Origin: Mesorhizobium sp. WSM4313
GTDB taxonomy: Bacteria > Pseudomonadota > Alphaproteobacteria > Rhizobiales > Rhizobiaceae
Assembly: GCF_002294725.1 (NCBI RefSeq)
Contig: NZ_NSFT01000002.1
Coordinates: 558,001 to 622,000 of the forward strand
DNA: 64,000 nt
Direction of reading: 5' to 3'
Shown here piece after piece: positions 24,714 through 33,292 of this stretch. Made by a program: the position numbers and the translations under genes. The first letter of the stretch is position 1. Each line of letters begins with the position of its first letter. The notes below the pieces were generated by a model. That model was given only the letters and a program-made list of their open reading frames with translations. It did no database searches and was not told the DNA's origin.

Positions 24714-25616
24714 CTATTGCGCAAGCCTGGCCCGCCTGGCCGGAATGGTCATCGCCGCGACGCCGGCGACGACGAAGGCCATGCCGAGCCAGGCCGCCGG
24801 TCCGAGGCTTTCGCCGAGGAAGACGGCGCCGATGCCGACGCCGATCGGCACGCGCAGATAGGCCTGCGAGGTGGTGCCGACCGAGCCCAGCGTGTGGATG
24901 AGGCGAAAATAGATGACGAAGGCCAGCGCCGTCGAGAAGACCGACAGGCCGAGCAGGGCCAGGATCGATGCGCCCGACGGCGCAAGCGTCCATGGCCGGT
25001 CGACGACCAGGCTCAGCGGCACAAGGATGGCGGCGCCGCAAAGCATCGAACCCGCGGCGGGTATCATCGGATCGAGGCCCTTGAAGCCGCGGCCAAAGAT
25101 CGCCGCGCCGGCATAGGAGACCGTCGCGATGACGATCGCAAGCTGCGCCCACAATTGATGGCCAAGCCCGCCAAGCGCCTGCGTGCCGATGATGAGACAG
25201 ATGCCGACGATGCCGGCGCCGACGCCGAGCAGCTTGCGCGCCGTTACGGGCTCATGGCGCGTGATCAATGCCGTCAGCAGGAAGGTGAAGATCGGCGACG
25301 TCGAATTGAGGATGGTGGCGAGGCCGGCATCGACCGAGCGCTCGGCGGCTGCGATCAGCGTGAACGGCACGACGCTGTTGAGACAGGCCTGGAAGGCGAA
25401 CCGGCGCCATACTGCCGCATCGGCCGGCATGGCAAGGCCGCGCCAGCAGATGATGGTGAAGAGAATGCCCCCGGCGATCAAGGTCCGGGCGGCGATGAAG
25501 GTCACAGGCGGGATCGTCTCGACGCCGATCTTGATGAAGGTGTAGGAAGCGCCCCACAGCACCGCCAGGACGCCGAGCAGCGCCAGTTCGGTGGACATTT
25601 CGCTCTTCTCGGACAT
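24714..25616 (-). CDS. DMT-superfamily (EamA) transporter
   Basis: A 300-residue protein with ten hydrophobic segments and two EamA repeats (VLAVLWGASYTFIKIGVETI, then AIVIATVSYAGAAIFGRG and VGIGAVFLGESLGPAAWLGM). It is a metabolite or drug exporter of unknown substrate. ATG 25616 is chosen because an AGAAGG-like site precedes it; the open frame further upstream crosses an intergenic palindromic repeat and is not coding. Confidence 0.85.
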   Translation of the reverse strand: MSEKSEMSTELALLGVLAVLWGASYTFIKIGVETIPPVTFIAARTLIAGGILFTIICWRGLAMPADAAVWRRFAFQACLNSVVPFTLIAAAERSVDAGLATILNSTSPIFTFLLTALITRHEPVTARKLLGVGAGIVGICLIIGTQALGGLGHQLWAQLAIVIATVSYAGAAIFGRGFKGLDPMIPAAGSMLCGAAILVPLSLVVDRPWTLAPSGASILALLGLSVFSTALAFVIYFRLIHTLGSVGTTSQAYLRVPIGVGIGAVFLGESLGPAAWLGMAFVVAGVAAMTIPARRARLAQ

Positions 25617-25658
25617 TTCTGCGCCTTCTGCTGCGGGAACGATCCGCTTTGTTGTTAC

Positions 25659-25708
25659 GCAATTGCTGACGGAATACCGCCACTCACTTTTCCTGGAATT
25701 GCTTCTAG
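25659..25708. repeat. Intergenic palindromic repeat of the GCAATTCC type
   Basis: GCAATTGCTGACGGAATACC...ACTTTTCCTGGAATTGC forms an imperfect hairpin related to 3284-3330 and 57898-57975. It lies in the 300-bp divergent space between the DMT exporter and the adenosine-kinase-like gene. The rest of that space holds only a doubtful 49-codon frame (25712-25861). Confidence 0.7.
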
Positions 25709-25915
25709 CCCATGGCGGCGCGGAAATGTTTCGATCGCCGTGAAACCTTAGCGGTGAAGGCCGCGGTCGATATGGGCCAGTTCGACACGAACGCTGCCGC
25801 AGCCGGCGCTTCGCAAACAATGGCGATTTTCGGGGTAGGCAAAGCAATGCCAAGTCGCTAGACCCGCGCCCGGCCGGCATGCCAGATAGCCGGGCAGCCC
25901 TTGGCGGAGATTTTG

Positions 25916-26908
25916 ATGCCGGAATATGACGTGCTTTGCATCGGCAATGCCATTGTCGACATCATCGCGCAGTGCGACGAAGCTTTTCTCGAGACCAACG
26001 GCATCATCAAGGGCGCGATGAACCTCATCGACGCCAAGCGCGCCGAACTGCTCTACAGCCGCATGGGTCCGGCGATCGAGGCTTCCGGCGGCAGCGCCGG
26101 CAACACCGCGGCCGGCGTCGCCAGCCTCGGCGGACGGGCCGCCTTCTTCGGCAAGGTGTCGAACGACGCGCTGGGCGAGATCTACACCCATGACATCCAC
26201 GCCCAGGGCGTGGCCTTCGATACCGTACCGCTCAACGGCGAGCCGCCGACGGCGCGCTCGATGATCTTCGTCACGCCCGACGGCGAGCGTTCGATGAACA
26301 CCTATCTCGGCGCCTGCGTCGAGCTTGGCCCCGAGGATGTCGAGGCCGACAAGGCCGCCGGCGCCAAGGTGACTTATTTCGAAGGCTATCTGTGGGATCC
26401 GCCGCGCGCCAAGGAGGCCATCCGGCAGACGGCGAAGCTGGCGCATGCGGCGGGCCGAGAAGTGTCGATGACGCTGTCGGATTCCTTCTGCGTCGACCGC
26501 TACCGCGACGAGTTTCTCGAGCTGATGCGTTCGGGCATCGTCGACATCGTCTTTGCCAACAGCCACGAGATCAAGTCGCTCTACCAGACCGCCTCCTTCG
26601 AGGAGGCGCTCGCCGCCATCCGCAAGGATTGCAGAATAGCCGCCGTCACTCGTTCTGAAAAAGGTTCGGTCATCGTGCGCGGCGACGAGACCGTCATCAT
26701 CCAGGCGACGAAGATCAAGGAACTGGTCGACACGACCGGAGCCGGCGATCTCTACGCTGCCGGCTTCCTTTACGGTTACACGACCGGCCGCAGCCTCAAG
26801 GACTGCGGCGATCTCGGCTCGCTGTCGGCCGGGCTGGTGATCCAGCAGATCGGCCCGCGCCCGCGCCAGAATCTGCGTCGCGAGGCCGAGCAAGTGGGGC
26901 TTCTTTAG
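25916..26908 (+). CDS. Adenosine kinase-like PfkB-family carbohydrate kinase
   Basis: A 330-residue ribokinase-fold kinase. PfkB signature 1 is ASGGSAGNTAAGVASLGG (56-73) and signature 2 is DTTGAGDLYAAGFLYGYT (272-289), with catalytic base Asp278 and the GAGD anion hole. The sequence resembles the bacterial adenosine kinase group, which phosphorylates adenosine or another nucleoside to the 5'-monophosphate. A TTG 15 bp upstream is in frame, but GGCGGAG sits correctly for ATG 25916. The sugar-kinase alternative cannot be excluded. Confidence 0.88.
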   Translation: MPEYDVLCIGNAIVDIIAQCDEAFLETNGIIKGAMNLIDAKRAELLYSRMGPAIEASGGSAGNTAAGVASLGGRAAFFGKVSNDALGEIYTHDIHAQGVAFDTVPLNGEPPTARSMIFVTPDGERSMNTYLGACVELGPEDVEADKAAGAKVTYFEGYLWDPPRAKEAIRQTAKLAHAAGREVSMTLSDSFCVDRYRDEFLELMRSGIVDIVFANSHEIKSLYQTASFEEALAAIRKDCRIAAVTRSEKGSVIVRGDETVIIQATKIKELVDTTGAGDLYAAGFLYGYTTGRSLKDCGDLGSLSAGLVIQQIGPRPRQNLRREAEQVGLL

Positions 26909-27051
26909 AGCTACCCAATAAGTACCGTTGCGTTACCGCCAACAGAGTCAAAACCGGCTTGTCTGTCGCGCCCCTGTCATAGAGCGCTCCTACACGCAAA
27001 CTGAGGCGTACTGTGACTGACATTGCGGCACGCTAAACCAGGGGTGTGAAG

Positions 27052-27117
27052 ATGCATGCCAGCAACCTGCCGGGCCGCGGCGTTCGTTGCCGCCGCAGTT
27101 TTTGCTTTCCGCAATAA
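27052..27117 (+). CDS. Possible 21-residue leader peptide
   Basis: ATG 27052 is preceded by AGGGG at seven bases and opens a 21-codon frame ending TAA, rich in Arg and Cys (GRGVRCRRSFCFP). It ends 53 bp before the MbcA/ParS-like gene at 27171. There is no conservation evidence; it could be a leader peptide or chance. The rest of 26909-27170 shows nothing further. Confidence 0.2.
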   Translation: MHASNLPGRGVRCRRSFCFPQ

Positions 27118-27170
27118 GAATTTCAGCATCGGCCGGCGCCTGGGAGGAGCGCGGACCGCAAGACAGATTC

Positions 27171-27878
27171 ATGACCAGATTCCAGAACTCGTCCGACGGG
27201 ATTTCACAAGAGGCATTGGCAGGCCTGGTCGCCGAGGCGGTGCAGCAGGCGCTGACGCAGCAGGGCGTCCTGCTTGACACCGAGGCGCTGACTTCAGCCG
27301 GCAAGATTGCCGGCCATGTGGCCGCTGCCCTTCCCTTCCTGCCATCTGCGCAGCGCCTTGCAATCGATTCCTTCAAGGGCGATTGGACCGGCCTTGCCTC
27401 CGATTTTCTCCGCGAAATTGCGGAAAAGATAGCGAGCGGGGATTCGACCCTCCCCGACCGCAGCTTCGAGCCCCCGCCAAAACCGGAAGCAGGAAGGCCG
27501 ATTGCACCGCATATCGCCGAGCGCGCCGCGGATCTCCAGTCGATGCTGATCGAGGATTGGGCCGGCGAAGTCGCCGGCTCCACCTATCTCGAGGACAAGC
27601 TCCATATCCCGCGGTCGACGCTGCATCGCTGGCAAAGGCGCGGCGAGGTCGTTGCGCTGCGCAAGGGCGGCCGCAAACATGTCTTCCCATTGGCCCAGTT
27701 CGTCGACGGCAGGCCGGTTCCGGGGATCAGCGGCGTGCTTTCGACGATCGCCAATCCGAGGCTTGCCTGGTTTTGGCTAACCCGACCCTCGCCCGAGCTC
27801 GACGGCCGCATCCCCATCGAGATGTTACGGGAAGACATGGTCGAGGACGTCATCCGCGCCGCCCGCACTCTATCCTGA
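27171..27878 (+). CDS. MbcA/ParS/Xre antitoxin-like protein with MerR-type helix-turn-helix, apparently orphan
   Basis: A 235-residue protein. The middle carries a helix-turn-helix resembling excisionase/MerR domains (YLEDKLHIPRSTLHRWQRRG). The C-terminus, ANPRLAWFWLTRPSPELDG then PIEMLREDMVEDVIRAART, matches the MbcA/ParS/Xre toxin-binding domain normally paired with a RES-domain toxin. No RES gene lies on either side: the next genes are an adenosine kinase and a porin. It may be a solitary regulator derived from an antitoxin. The start at ATG 27171 is uncertain because the best Shine-Dalgarno-like sequence is too far upstream. A strong terminator overlaps its stop codon. Confidence 0.7.
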   Translation: MTRFQNSSDGISQEALAGLVAEAVQQALTQQGVLLDTEALTSAGKIAGHVAAALPFLPSAQRLAIDSFKGDWTGLASDFLREIAEKIASGDSTLPDRSFEPPPKPEAGRPIAPHIAERAADLQSMLIEDWAGEVAGSTYLEDKLHIPRSTLHRWQRRGEVVALRKGGRKHVFPLAQFVDGRPVPGISGVLSTIANPRLAWFWLTRPSPELDGRIPIEMLREDMVEDVIRAARTLS

Positions 27879-27903
27879 CTCCCGTTTCGCGGAGTCGTTT
27901 TTT
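27877..27903 (+). terminator. Rho-independent terminator overlapping the stop codon of the antitoxin-like gene
   Basis: GACTCC (27877-27882) pairs with GGAGTC (27891-27896), followed by a run of six T residues at 27898-27903. The hairpin begins inside the TGA stop. Confidence 0.85.
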
Positions 27904-28103
27904 CTATGTTTCTCGGCGTTCTTAGAAATTTATCCGGAAAATCATCCGTCATAAAACTGTAACAATCGGCACATTTGGCACATTTTCCAGGTTATCTTAC
28001 GTTCCGATTGTACTTATTGTTCAGAATGTCCCATTTTTGCATTTATGTGACGTGATATTTGCGCAACAAGACTTCCACAAGAGTTCAAAAGGCCGCCTTT
28101 CCG

Positions 28104-28121
28104 ACACAATCCCTGTTGTGT
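28104..28121 (+). promoter_or_regulatory. ACACAA-N6-TTGTGT palindrome upstream of the porin gene
   Basis: A perfect 6-bp inverted repeat, extended by GGCC on both sides (28091-28094 and 28124-28127), 135 bp before the porin ATG. It could be an operator or a 5'-UTR hairpin. The 380-bp gap 27879-28257 is visibly AT-richer than its surroundings and holds no gene, only the terminator and this element. Confidence 0.4.
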
Positions 28122-28257
28122 GAGGCCAACGATTAGGCCATGTCCGAGGCGAAGAAGCGGCGCCGGTGCGCGCGCTTTTTCAACGATGGGGACGGGGGTG
28201 GCAAAGCCGAACGGCACGTCAGGCCTGTCTTGAACCTTTGACTGGAGATTCAAGAAA

Positions 28258-29421
28258 ATGAACATCAAGAGCCTTCTACTCGGCTCCGCTGCGGCTCTGA
28301 TCGCAGTTTCGGGCGCCCGCGCCGCCGACGCGGTCACCGTCGCCGAGCCGGAACCGGCCGAATACGTGAAGATCTGCGACGTCTATGGCGCCGGCTATTT
28401 CTACATCCCCGGCACCGAGACCTGCCTGCGCGTCGGCGGCTACATCCGCTATGACGCCGGCTTCGGCGACGTCGGCACTTTCGACGGCCGCAAGACCACC
28501 GACGTTCAGGACGGCGACTCGCAGAACAGCTGGAACAAGAACGCCCGTTTTAACCTGAAGACTTGGACCGGCCAGGAGACCGAGCTCGGCACGTTGAAGA
28601 CCTATACCGAGACGCGTTTCAACTTCAAGAATGGTGGCCCGACGAGCACGCCAACGCTGAACTTCGCTTGGATCCAGCTCGGCGGGCTGCGCGTCGGCAA
28701 GGACGAGACGCCTTATGACTCGTTCATCGGCTATGCCGGCAACGTCATCCAGGACACGACCATCCCGTACGGCATAAAGGACACCAATGTCGTCAGCTAC
28801 TACTTCGATGCTGGCAGCGGCTTCTCGGGCGTGATCTCCCTTGAAGAAGGATCGGACGTTACAGGTCTTGTTACCGGCACTGGTACGGGCGTTATCGCAG
28901 GCACGATCGACAGCTACGTTCCGCATGTCGTCGGCGGTCTGAAGTATAAGGGCGACTGGGGTGCGATCACCGGCGTCGTTGCCTATGACAGCAACTACGA
29001 AGAAGTGGCCGGCAAGGTTCGCCTGGATGTCAATGTCACCAAGGAACTGACGCTGTTCATCATGGGCGGCTACGGTACGGACGATAACTTCCGCGACGCG
29101 GGTAACGCCATCAACACCCATGGCCGCGGCTTCTACAAGCCGTGGGGCGGCAACTGGGCTGTCTGGGGTGGCGGCACCTACAAGTTCGACGCCAAGACTT
29201 CGTTCAACCTCCAGGCTTCGGCTGACGACGACAAGAACTACGCCGTGGCTGCGAACATCGCCTACAGCATCGTTCCGGGCTTCACGATCACAGGCGAAGT
29301 TGATTGGGACCATTTTGGCAGGTTTGACGATGGGATCGGTGACACCAATGTCGTCGACTGGACCAAGGCCGACAAGAAGAACAGCGTCGGCGGCATCGTT
29401 CGCTTCCAGCGCAATTTCTGA
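28258..29421 (+). CDS. Outer-membrane porin (Porin_2 family, Omp2b/RopA-like)
   Basis: A 387-residue beta-barrel porin. The Sec signal peptide is MNIKSLLLGSAAALIAVSGA, cleaved before ADAVTV; the mature start EYVKICDVYGAGYFYIPG and TCLRVGGYIRYD, with the conserved cysteine pair, are diagnostic of alphaproteobacterial Porin_2. The protein ends GGIVRFQRNF with the terminal Phe required for outer-membrane assembly. It forms general diffusion channels for small hydrophilic solutes. It is monocistronic, with a long AT-rich leader, a palindrome upstream and a clear terminator downstream. The GGAG ribosome site precedes ATG 28258. Confidence 0.95.
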   Translation: MNIKSLLLGSAAALIAVSGARAADAVTVAEPEPAEYVKICDVYGAGYFYIPGTETCLRVGGYIRYDAGFGDVGTFDGRKTTDVQDGDSQNSWNKNARFNLKTWTGQETELGTLKTYTETRFNFKNGGPTSTPTLNFAWIQLGGLRVGKDETPYDSFIGYAGNVIQDTTIPYGIKDTNVVSYYFDAGSGFSGVISLEEGSDVTGLVTGTGTGVIAGTIDSYVPHVVGGLKYKGDWGAITGVVAYDSNYEEVAGKVRLDVNVTKELTLFIMGGYGTDDNFRDAGNAINTHGRGFYKPWGGNWAVWGGGTYKFDAKTSFNLQASADDDKNYAVAANIAYSIVPGFTITGEVDWDHFGRFDDGIGDTNVVDWTKADKKNSVGGIVRFQRNF

Positions 29422-29443
29422 TCGGACTGGCGATCTCAGGGAA

Positions 29444-29470
29444 GGCTCGCGGCATCGCCGCGGGCCTTTT
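29444..29470 (+). terminator. Rho-independent terminator of the porin gene
   Basis: GGCTCGCGG (29444-29452) and CCGCGGGCC (29458-29466) form a GC-rich stem with one mismatch and a 5-base loop, followed by TTTT. Confidence 0.85.
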
Positions 29471-29523
29471 CCAATTCCAAACGTTGGCGATGTGGGCAAA
29501 CGCCTCGTCAGCAAACGCCTTCG

Positions 29524-31803
29524 TCAGTTGCCCGCCGTATAAGCTGCAATTGCCGCCATATTGACGATGTCGCTGTCTTTGGCATTCAGCGACACAATCT
29601 GCACCGGCTTGTTGAGGCCGACCAGCAGCGGGCCGATGACGGTCGAGCCGCCGAGCTCCTGCAGCATCTTGGTCGAGATCGAGGCCGAGTGGAATGCCGG
29701 CATCACCAGCACATTGGCCGGTCCCGTCAGGCGAATGAAAGGATACTGCGCCATGGCGCGCGGGTTTAGCGCCACGTCGGCGGCCATCTCACCGTCATAC
29801 TCGAAATCGACGCGGCGCTTGTCGAGGATGCGCACCGCTTCCTGCACGCGCTCGGAACGCTCGCCCTGCGGATGGCCGAAGGTGGAATAGGCGAGCATGG
29901 CGAGCCTTGGCTCGTAGCCCATGCGGCGGGCAAAACCGGCCGCCTCCTCGGCGATGTCCGCGATCTGCTCGGCGTTCGGCATGTCGTGCACGGCGGTGTC
30001 GGCGACCAACACGGTGCGGCCGCGCGCCAGCACGATCGAGACGCCGATGACGCGGTGGCCCGGCTTGGCGTCAATGATGCGGCGCACGTCGTCGAGCGCG
30101 GTGGAATAGTTGCGGGTCACACCCGTGACGATGCCGTCGGCGTCGCCCAGCGCCACCATGCAGGCGGCGAAATGGTTGCGGTCGTTGTTGATCAGCCGCT
30201 GGCAGTCGCGGAACAGGAAACCCTTCCGCTGCATGCGCTCGTAGAGATAGTCGGTGTAGATGCCGTTGCGGCGCGACAGCCTGGCGTTGATGATCTCGAT
30301 GCCCGGCTTGTTGAGGTCGATGCCGGCATTGCGGGCATTGTCCTTGATGACGTCGTCGCGGCCGAGCAGGATCGCCGTGCCGAGCCTCTGGTTCACATAG
30401 GAGACGGCGGCGCGCATCACCTGCTCCTCCTCGCCCTCGGCAAAGACGATGCGCTTGGGCTGGCGGCGCACACGGTCGTAGATGCGCTGCAAGGTCGAGG
30501 CGATCGGGTCACGGCGCGCGGACAGTTCCTGCGCATAGCGGTCGAGATCGAGGATCGGCTTGCGGGCGACGCCGGATTCCATCGCCGCCTTGGCCACCGC
30601 CAGCGGGATCGCCGAGATCAGGCGCGGATCGAATGGCACCGGAATGATGTAGTTGGGGCCGAATTTCGGCCGGTTGCCCTGATAGGCGGCGGCGACGTCG
30701 TCCGGCACGTCCTGGCGCGCCAGCTCGGCAAGCCCCCTGGCGGCCGCGATCTTCATCTCGTCGTTGATGGTGGTGGCGCGCACATCCAGCGCGCCGCGGA
30801 AGATATAGGGGAAGCCCAGAACATTGTTGACCTGGTTTGGGTAGTCGGAGCGGCCGGTGGCCATGATGGCGTCGGTGCGGATCTCGGCCACTTCCTCCGG
30901 CGTGATCTCCGGATCGGGATTGGCCATGGCGAAGATGATCGGGTTCTTGGCCATCGACTGCACCATGGCGGTGGTGAGCGCGCCCTTGGCGGACAGGCCG
31001 AGGAAAACGTCTGCGCCGTCCAGCGCTTCGGCCAGGCTGCGCGCCTCGGTCTTGACCGCATGCGCCGACTTCCACTGGTTCATGCCTTCGGTGCGGCCCT
31101 GGAAGACCACGCCCTTGGTGTCGCATAGGATGATATTTTCGGGCGAAAAACCCATCGCCTTCATCAATTCGATGCAGGCGATGCCGGCGGCGCCGGCGCC
31201 GTTGCAGACCATTTTTGTGGTCTTCATGTCGCGGCCGGTGATCTCCAGCGCGTTGATCAGCCCGGCGGCCGAGATGATTGCCGTGCCATGCTGATCGTCA
31301 TGGAAGACGGGAATGTCCATCAGCTCGCGCAGCCGCTGCTCGATGATGAAGCACTCGGGCGCCTTGATATCCTCGAGATTGATGCCGCCGAAGGACGGCC
31401 CGAGGAAGCGCACGCAATTGATGAACTCGTCGGCGTCCTCAGTCGCCACTTCGAGGTCGATCGAATCGACATCGGCGAAGCGCTTGAACAGCACCGCCTT
31501 GCCTTCCATCACCGGCTTCGAGGCCAGCGCGCCGAGATTGCCGAGGCCGAGGATGGCGGTGCCGTTGGAGATGACGGCGACCATGTTGCCGCGCGTCGTA
31601 TAGTCGAAGGCGCGGCTCGGATCCTCGGCGATGGCGCGCACGGGAACGGCGACGCCCGGCGAATAGGCGAGGCTCAGATCGCGTTGCGTCGCCATAGGCT
31701 TGGTGGCGACGATCTCCAGCTTGCCGGGTCGTCCCATGGCGTGGAACTCCAGCGCCTCCTCGGGACTGACGGAGGGGCCGCTGCTTTCCGTTTTCCTGGC
31801 CAT
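29524..31803 (-). CDS. maeB: NADP-type malic enzyme with C-terminal phosphotransacetylase-like domain
   Basis: A 759-residue MaeB-type enzyme. Residues 1 to about 430 are the malic enzyme (YSPGVAVPVRAIAEDP, GDGLGNLGA-like turn GLGNLGALASKPVMEGK, FHDDQHGTAI). Residues about 440-759 are a phosphate-acetyltransferase-like domain (IVFAEGEEEQVMRAAVSYVN, SIVLARGRTVLVADT) that regulates the enzyme rather than making acetyl phosphate. It converts malate to pyruvate with CO2 and reduced cofactor. Rhizobia have two such enzymes, Dme (NAD) and Tme (NADP), of the same design; which one this is cannot be read here. It converges with the porin gene. Confidence 0.93.
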   Translation of the reverse strand: MARKTESSGPSVSPEEALEFHAMGRPGKLEIVATKPMATQRDLSLAYSPGVAVPVRAIAEDPSRAFDYTTRGNMVAVISNGTAILGLGNLGALASKPVMEGKAVLFKRFADVDSIDLEVATEDADEFINCVRFLGPSFGGINLEDIKAPECFIIEQRLRELMDIPVFHDDQHGTAIISAAGLINALEITGRDMKTTKMVCNGAGAAGIACIELMKAMGFSPENIILCDTKGVVFQGRTEGMNQWKSAHAVKTEARSLAEALDGADVFLGLSAKGALTTAMVQSMAKNPIIFAMANPDPEITPEEVAEIRTDAIMATGRSDYPNQVNNVLGFPYIFRGALDVRATTINDEMKIAAARGLAELARQDVPDDVAAAYQGNRPKFGPNYIIPVPFDPRLISAIPLAVAKAAMESGVARKPILDLDRYAQELSARRDPIASTLQRIYDRVRRQPKRIVFAEGEEEQVMRAAVSYVNQRLGTAILLGRDDVIKDNARNAGIDLNKPGIEIINARLSRRNGIYTDYLYERMQRKGFLFRDCQRLINNDRNHFAACMVALGDADGIVTGVTRNYSTALDDVRRIIDAKPGHRVIGVSIVLARGRTVLVADTAVHDMPNAEQIADIAEEAAGFARRMGYEPRLAMLAYSTFGHPQGERSERVQEAVRILDKRRVDFEYDGEMAADVALNPRAMAQYPFIRLTGPANVLVMPAFHSASISTKMLQELGGSTVIGPLLVGLNKPVQIVSLNAKDSDIVNMAAIAAYTAGN

Positions 31804-31938
31804 GTTGCTGACGCTTCTCCCACCATTTCGCGCTCTTGCGGCGCATTGTTTTGAATTACCCGCTTAAGGCTACACGCCGCCGCTGTAAACCGCCAAGCGA
31901 TCCAGCGATTTTGTTCCTCCGTTGGCAGAGACAAGCGG

Positions 31939-33126
31939 TCAAATCTTGCCCGATGAGATCGCGGCAATCTCGCGCAGGTGCTCGCGTACCGGGGCCCAGC
32001 GCGTCAGCCCCGAGGTCCCGGCGAACGGCCATTCGGAGAAAGGCGGATCGTTGCTTCCCATGCGCTGCTTAAGCGCCGAGAGATAGGCCATCAGTTCCAG
32101 CCGTTGCGCCCGCACCCTTTCCAGCGTGCGGCCACGAATCTCCTCGCGCGGGATGGCGCGGTCGCGAAGTCGCTCGACCGCGCGGCGGATTGCGGCCGGC
32201 TCCGGCTCGGCGATAACGCAGTAGTCCGGATCGAAATAGACGTCGCGGCCGCCGATGCTCGGCGTCGAGACGATCGGCAGGCCGGCCAGCAGATACTCCA
32301 TGCTGGAATACATCGCCCCTTCCACCGCCGACAGGCAGAGCCCGACCGCGGCCCGGTTGTAGACGCGGTTGACCTCGTAAGGCGGCATCCGCCCGGGCAG
32401 GCCGTCAACGAGGGGATTGGCGATGCTGTGAAGCGGCGATTGCGCCTGCAGCCGGCGGATGAAGGCGCGGTCGCCGGCCGGCGGCAATTCGCCGATCGAG
32501 GACGTCACATGGACCAGTCTTTCGATCTCGAAGGCGAGGTGGTGCCGCTTGGTGTGCGAGATGCGGCCATTGTAGACGGCATCGTACTCGACCGGCACGT
32601 CCGGCAGCGGCCGGAAGACGTCTTCCGAAATCATCAGATTGTGATTGGAGAAGATCGCTGTGCCGCCAACGCCTGCAATCAGACGGCGCTCTTCTTCTGT
32701 GTTGCAGAGGAAGATCAGGTCATGGTGGGGGCAGACCGCGGCGAACCACGCGAGATCCTTGCGTATCTGCTCGACGACGGTGGGCCTCTCCAGCGTCCAG
32801 TTCGGCATCAGAAGGAAGGTAGCGCGCGCTGGCACCATGCGCCGGCAGAGGGCAGCGAGTGCGTAAAGCGGGCGCCGGCCGCCGACAGGTATGTAGAGGA
32901 TCAACGGATCGCGACTGAAGATATGGACGGGTATGTCGATGCCGCCGTCGAGGCCGGAGAGCGGCCCGCGCGTCGGCAGGATGAAGGGAAACCGTGTCCG
33001 CACCCACGCCTTGACTTTGGTTCTGGTGCGGTTGGCGCGGTTGGTGGCAAGAAGCCGCACCCGCCTGAGCGGCGAGCCGACCGGGCCGACCATCTCCTCG
33101 AACGTCTCGTGTCCGTCCTTCTTCAT
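31939..33126 (-). CDS. Glycosyltransferase-like protein (GT-B fold)
   Basis: A 395-residue protein. The C-terminal half resembles GT4 transferases: EYDAVYNGRISHTKRHHLA as the start of the second Rossmann domain, then SAVEGAMYSSMEYLLAGLPI and VSTPSIGGRDVYFD, the sugar-nucleotide binding E-x7-E region. It probably transfers a sugar to a surface polysaccharide or lipid; donor and acceptor are unknown. ATG 33126 is preferred (AGGAGA upstream); ATGs at 33162 and 33189 are in frame. It is divergent from mutS. Confidence 0.65.
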   Translation of the reverse strand: MKKDGHETFEEMVGPVGSPLRRVRLLATNRANRTRTKVKAWVRTRFPFILPTRGPLSGLDGGIDIPVHIFSRDPLILYIPVGGRRPLYALAALCRRMVPARATFLLMPNWTLERPTVVEQIRKDLAWFAAVCPHHDLIFLCNTEEERRLIAGVGGTAIFSNHNLMISEDVFRPLPDVPVEYDAVYNGRISHTKRHHLAFEIERLVHVTSSIGELPPAGDRAFIRRLQAQSPLHSIANPLVDGLPGRMPPYEVNRVYNRAAVGLCLSAVEGAMYSSMEYLLAGLPIVSTPSIGGRDVYFDPDYCVIAEPEPAAIRRAVERLRDRAIPREEIRGRTLERVRAQRLELMAYLSALKQRMGSNDPPFSEWPFAGTSGLTRWAPVREHLREIAAISSGKI

Positions 33127-33292
33127 CGCCCCGCTATCTTCTCCTGATCCCGAACGATCCATATGTCGGCCGGCTGCATGAGGCAACACGCCCTACGCGT
33201 CCGTCCTGCCGATGGTGGCAACGGCCCACTCGTCCCCCGTTTTTGCAACCGCCGGCATTAAACCGCCCGCTCACATCTGCTAGCGTGCCGGG

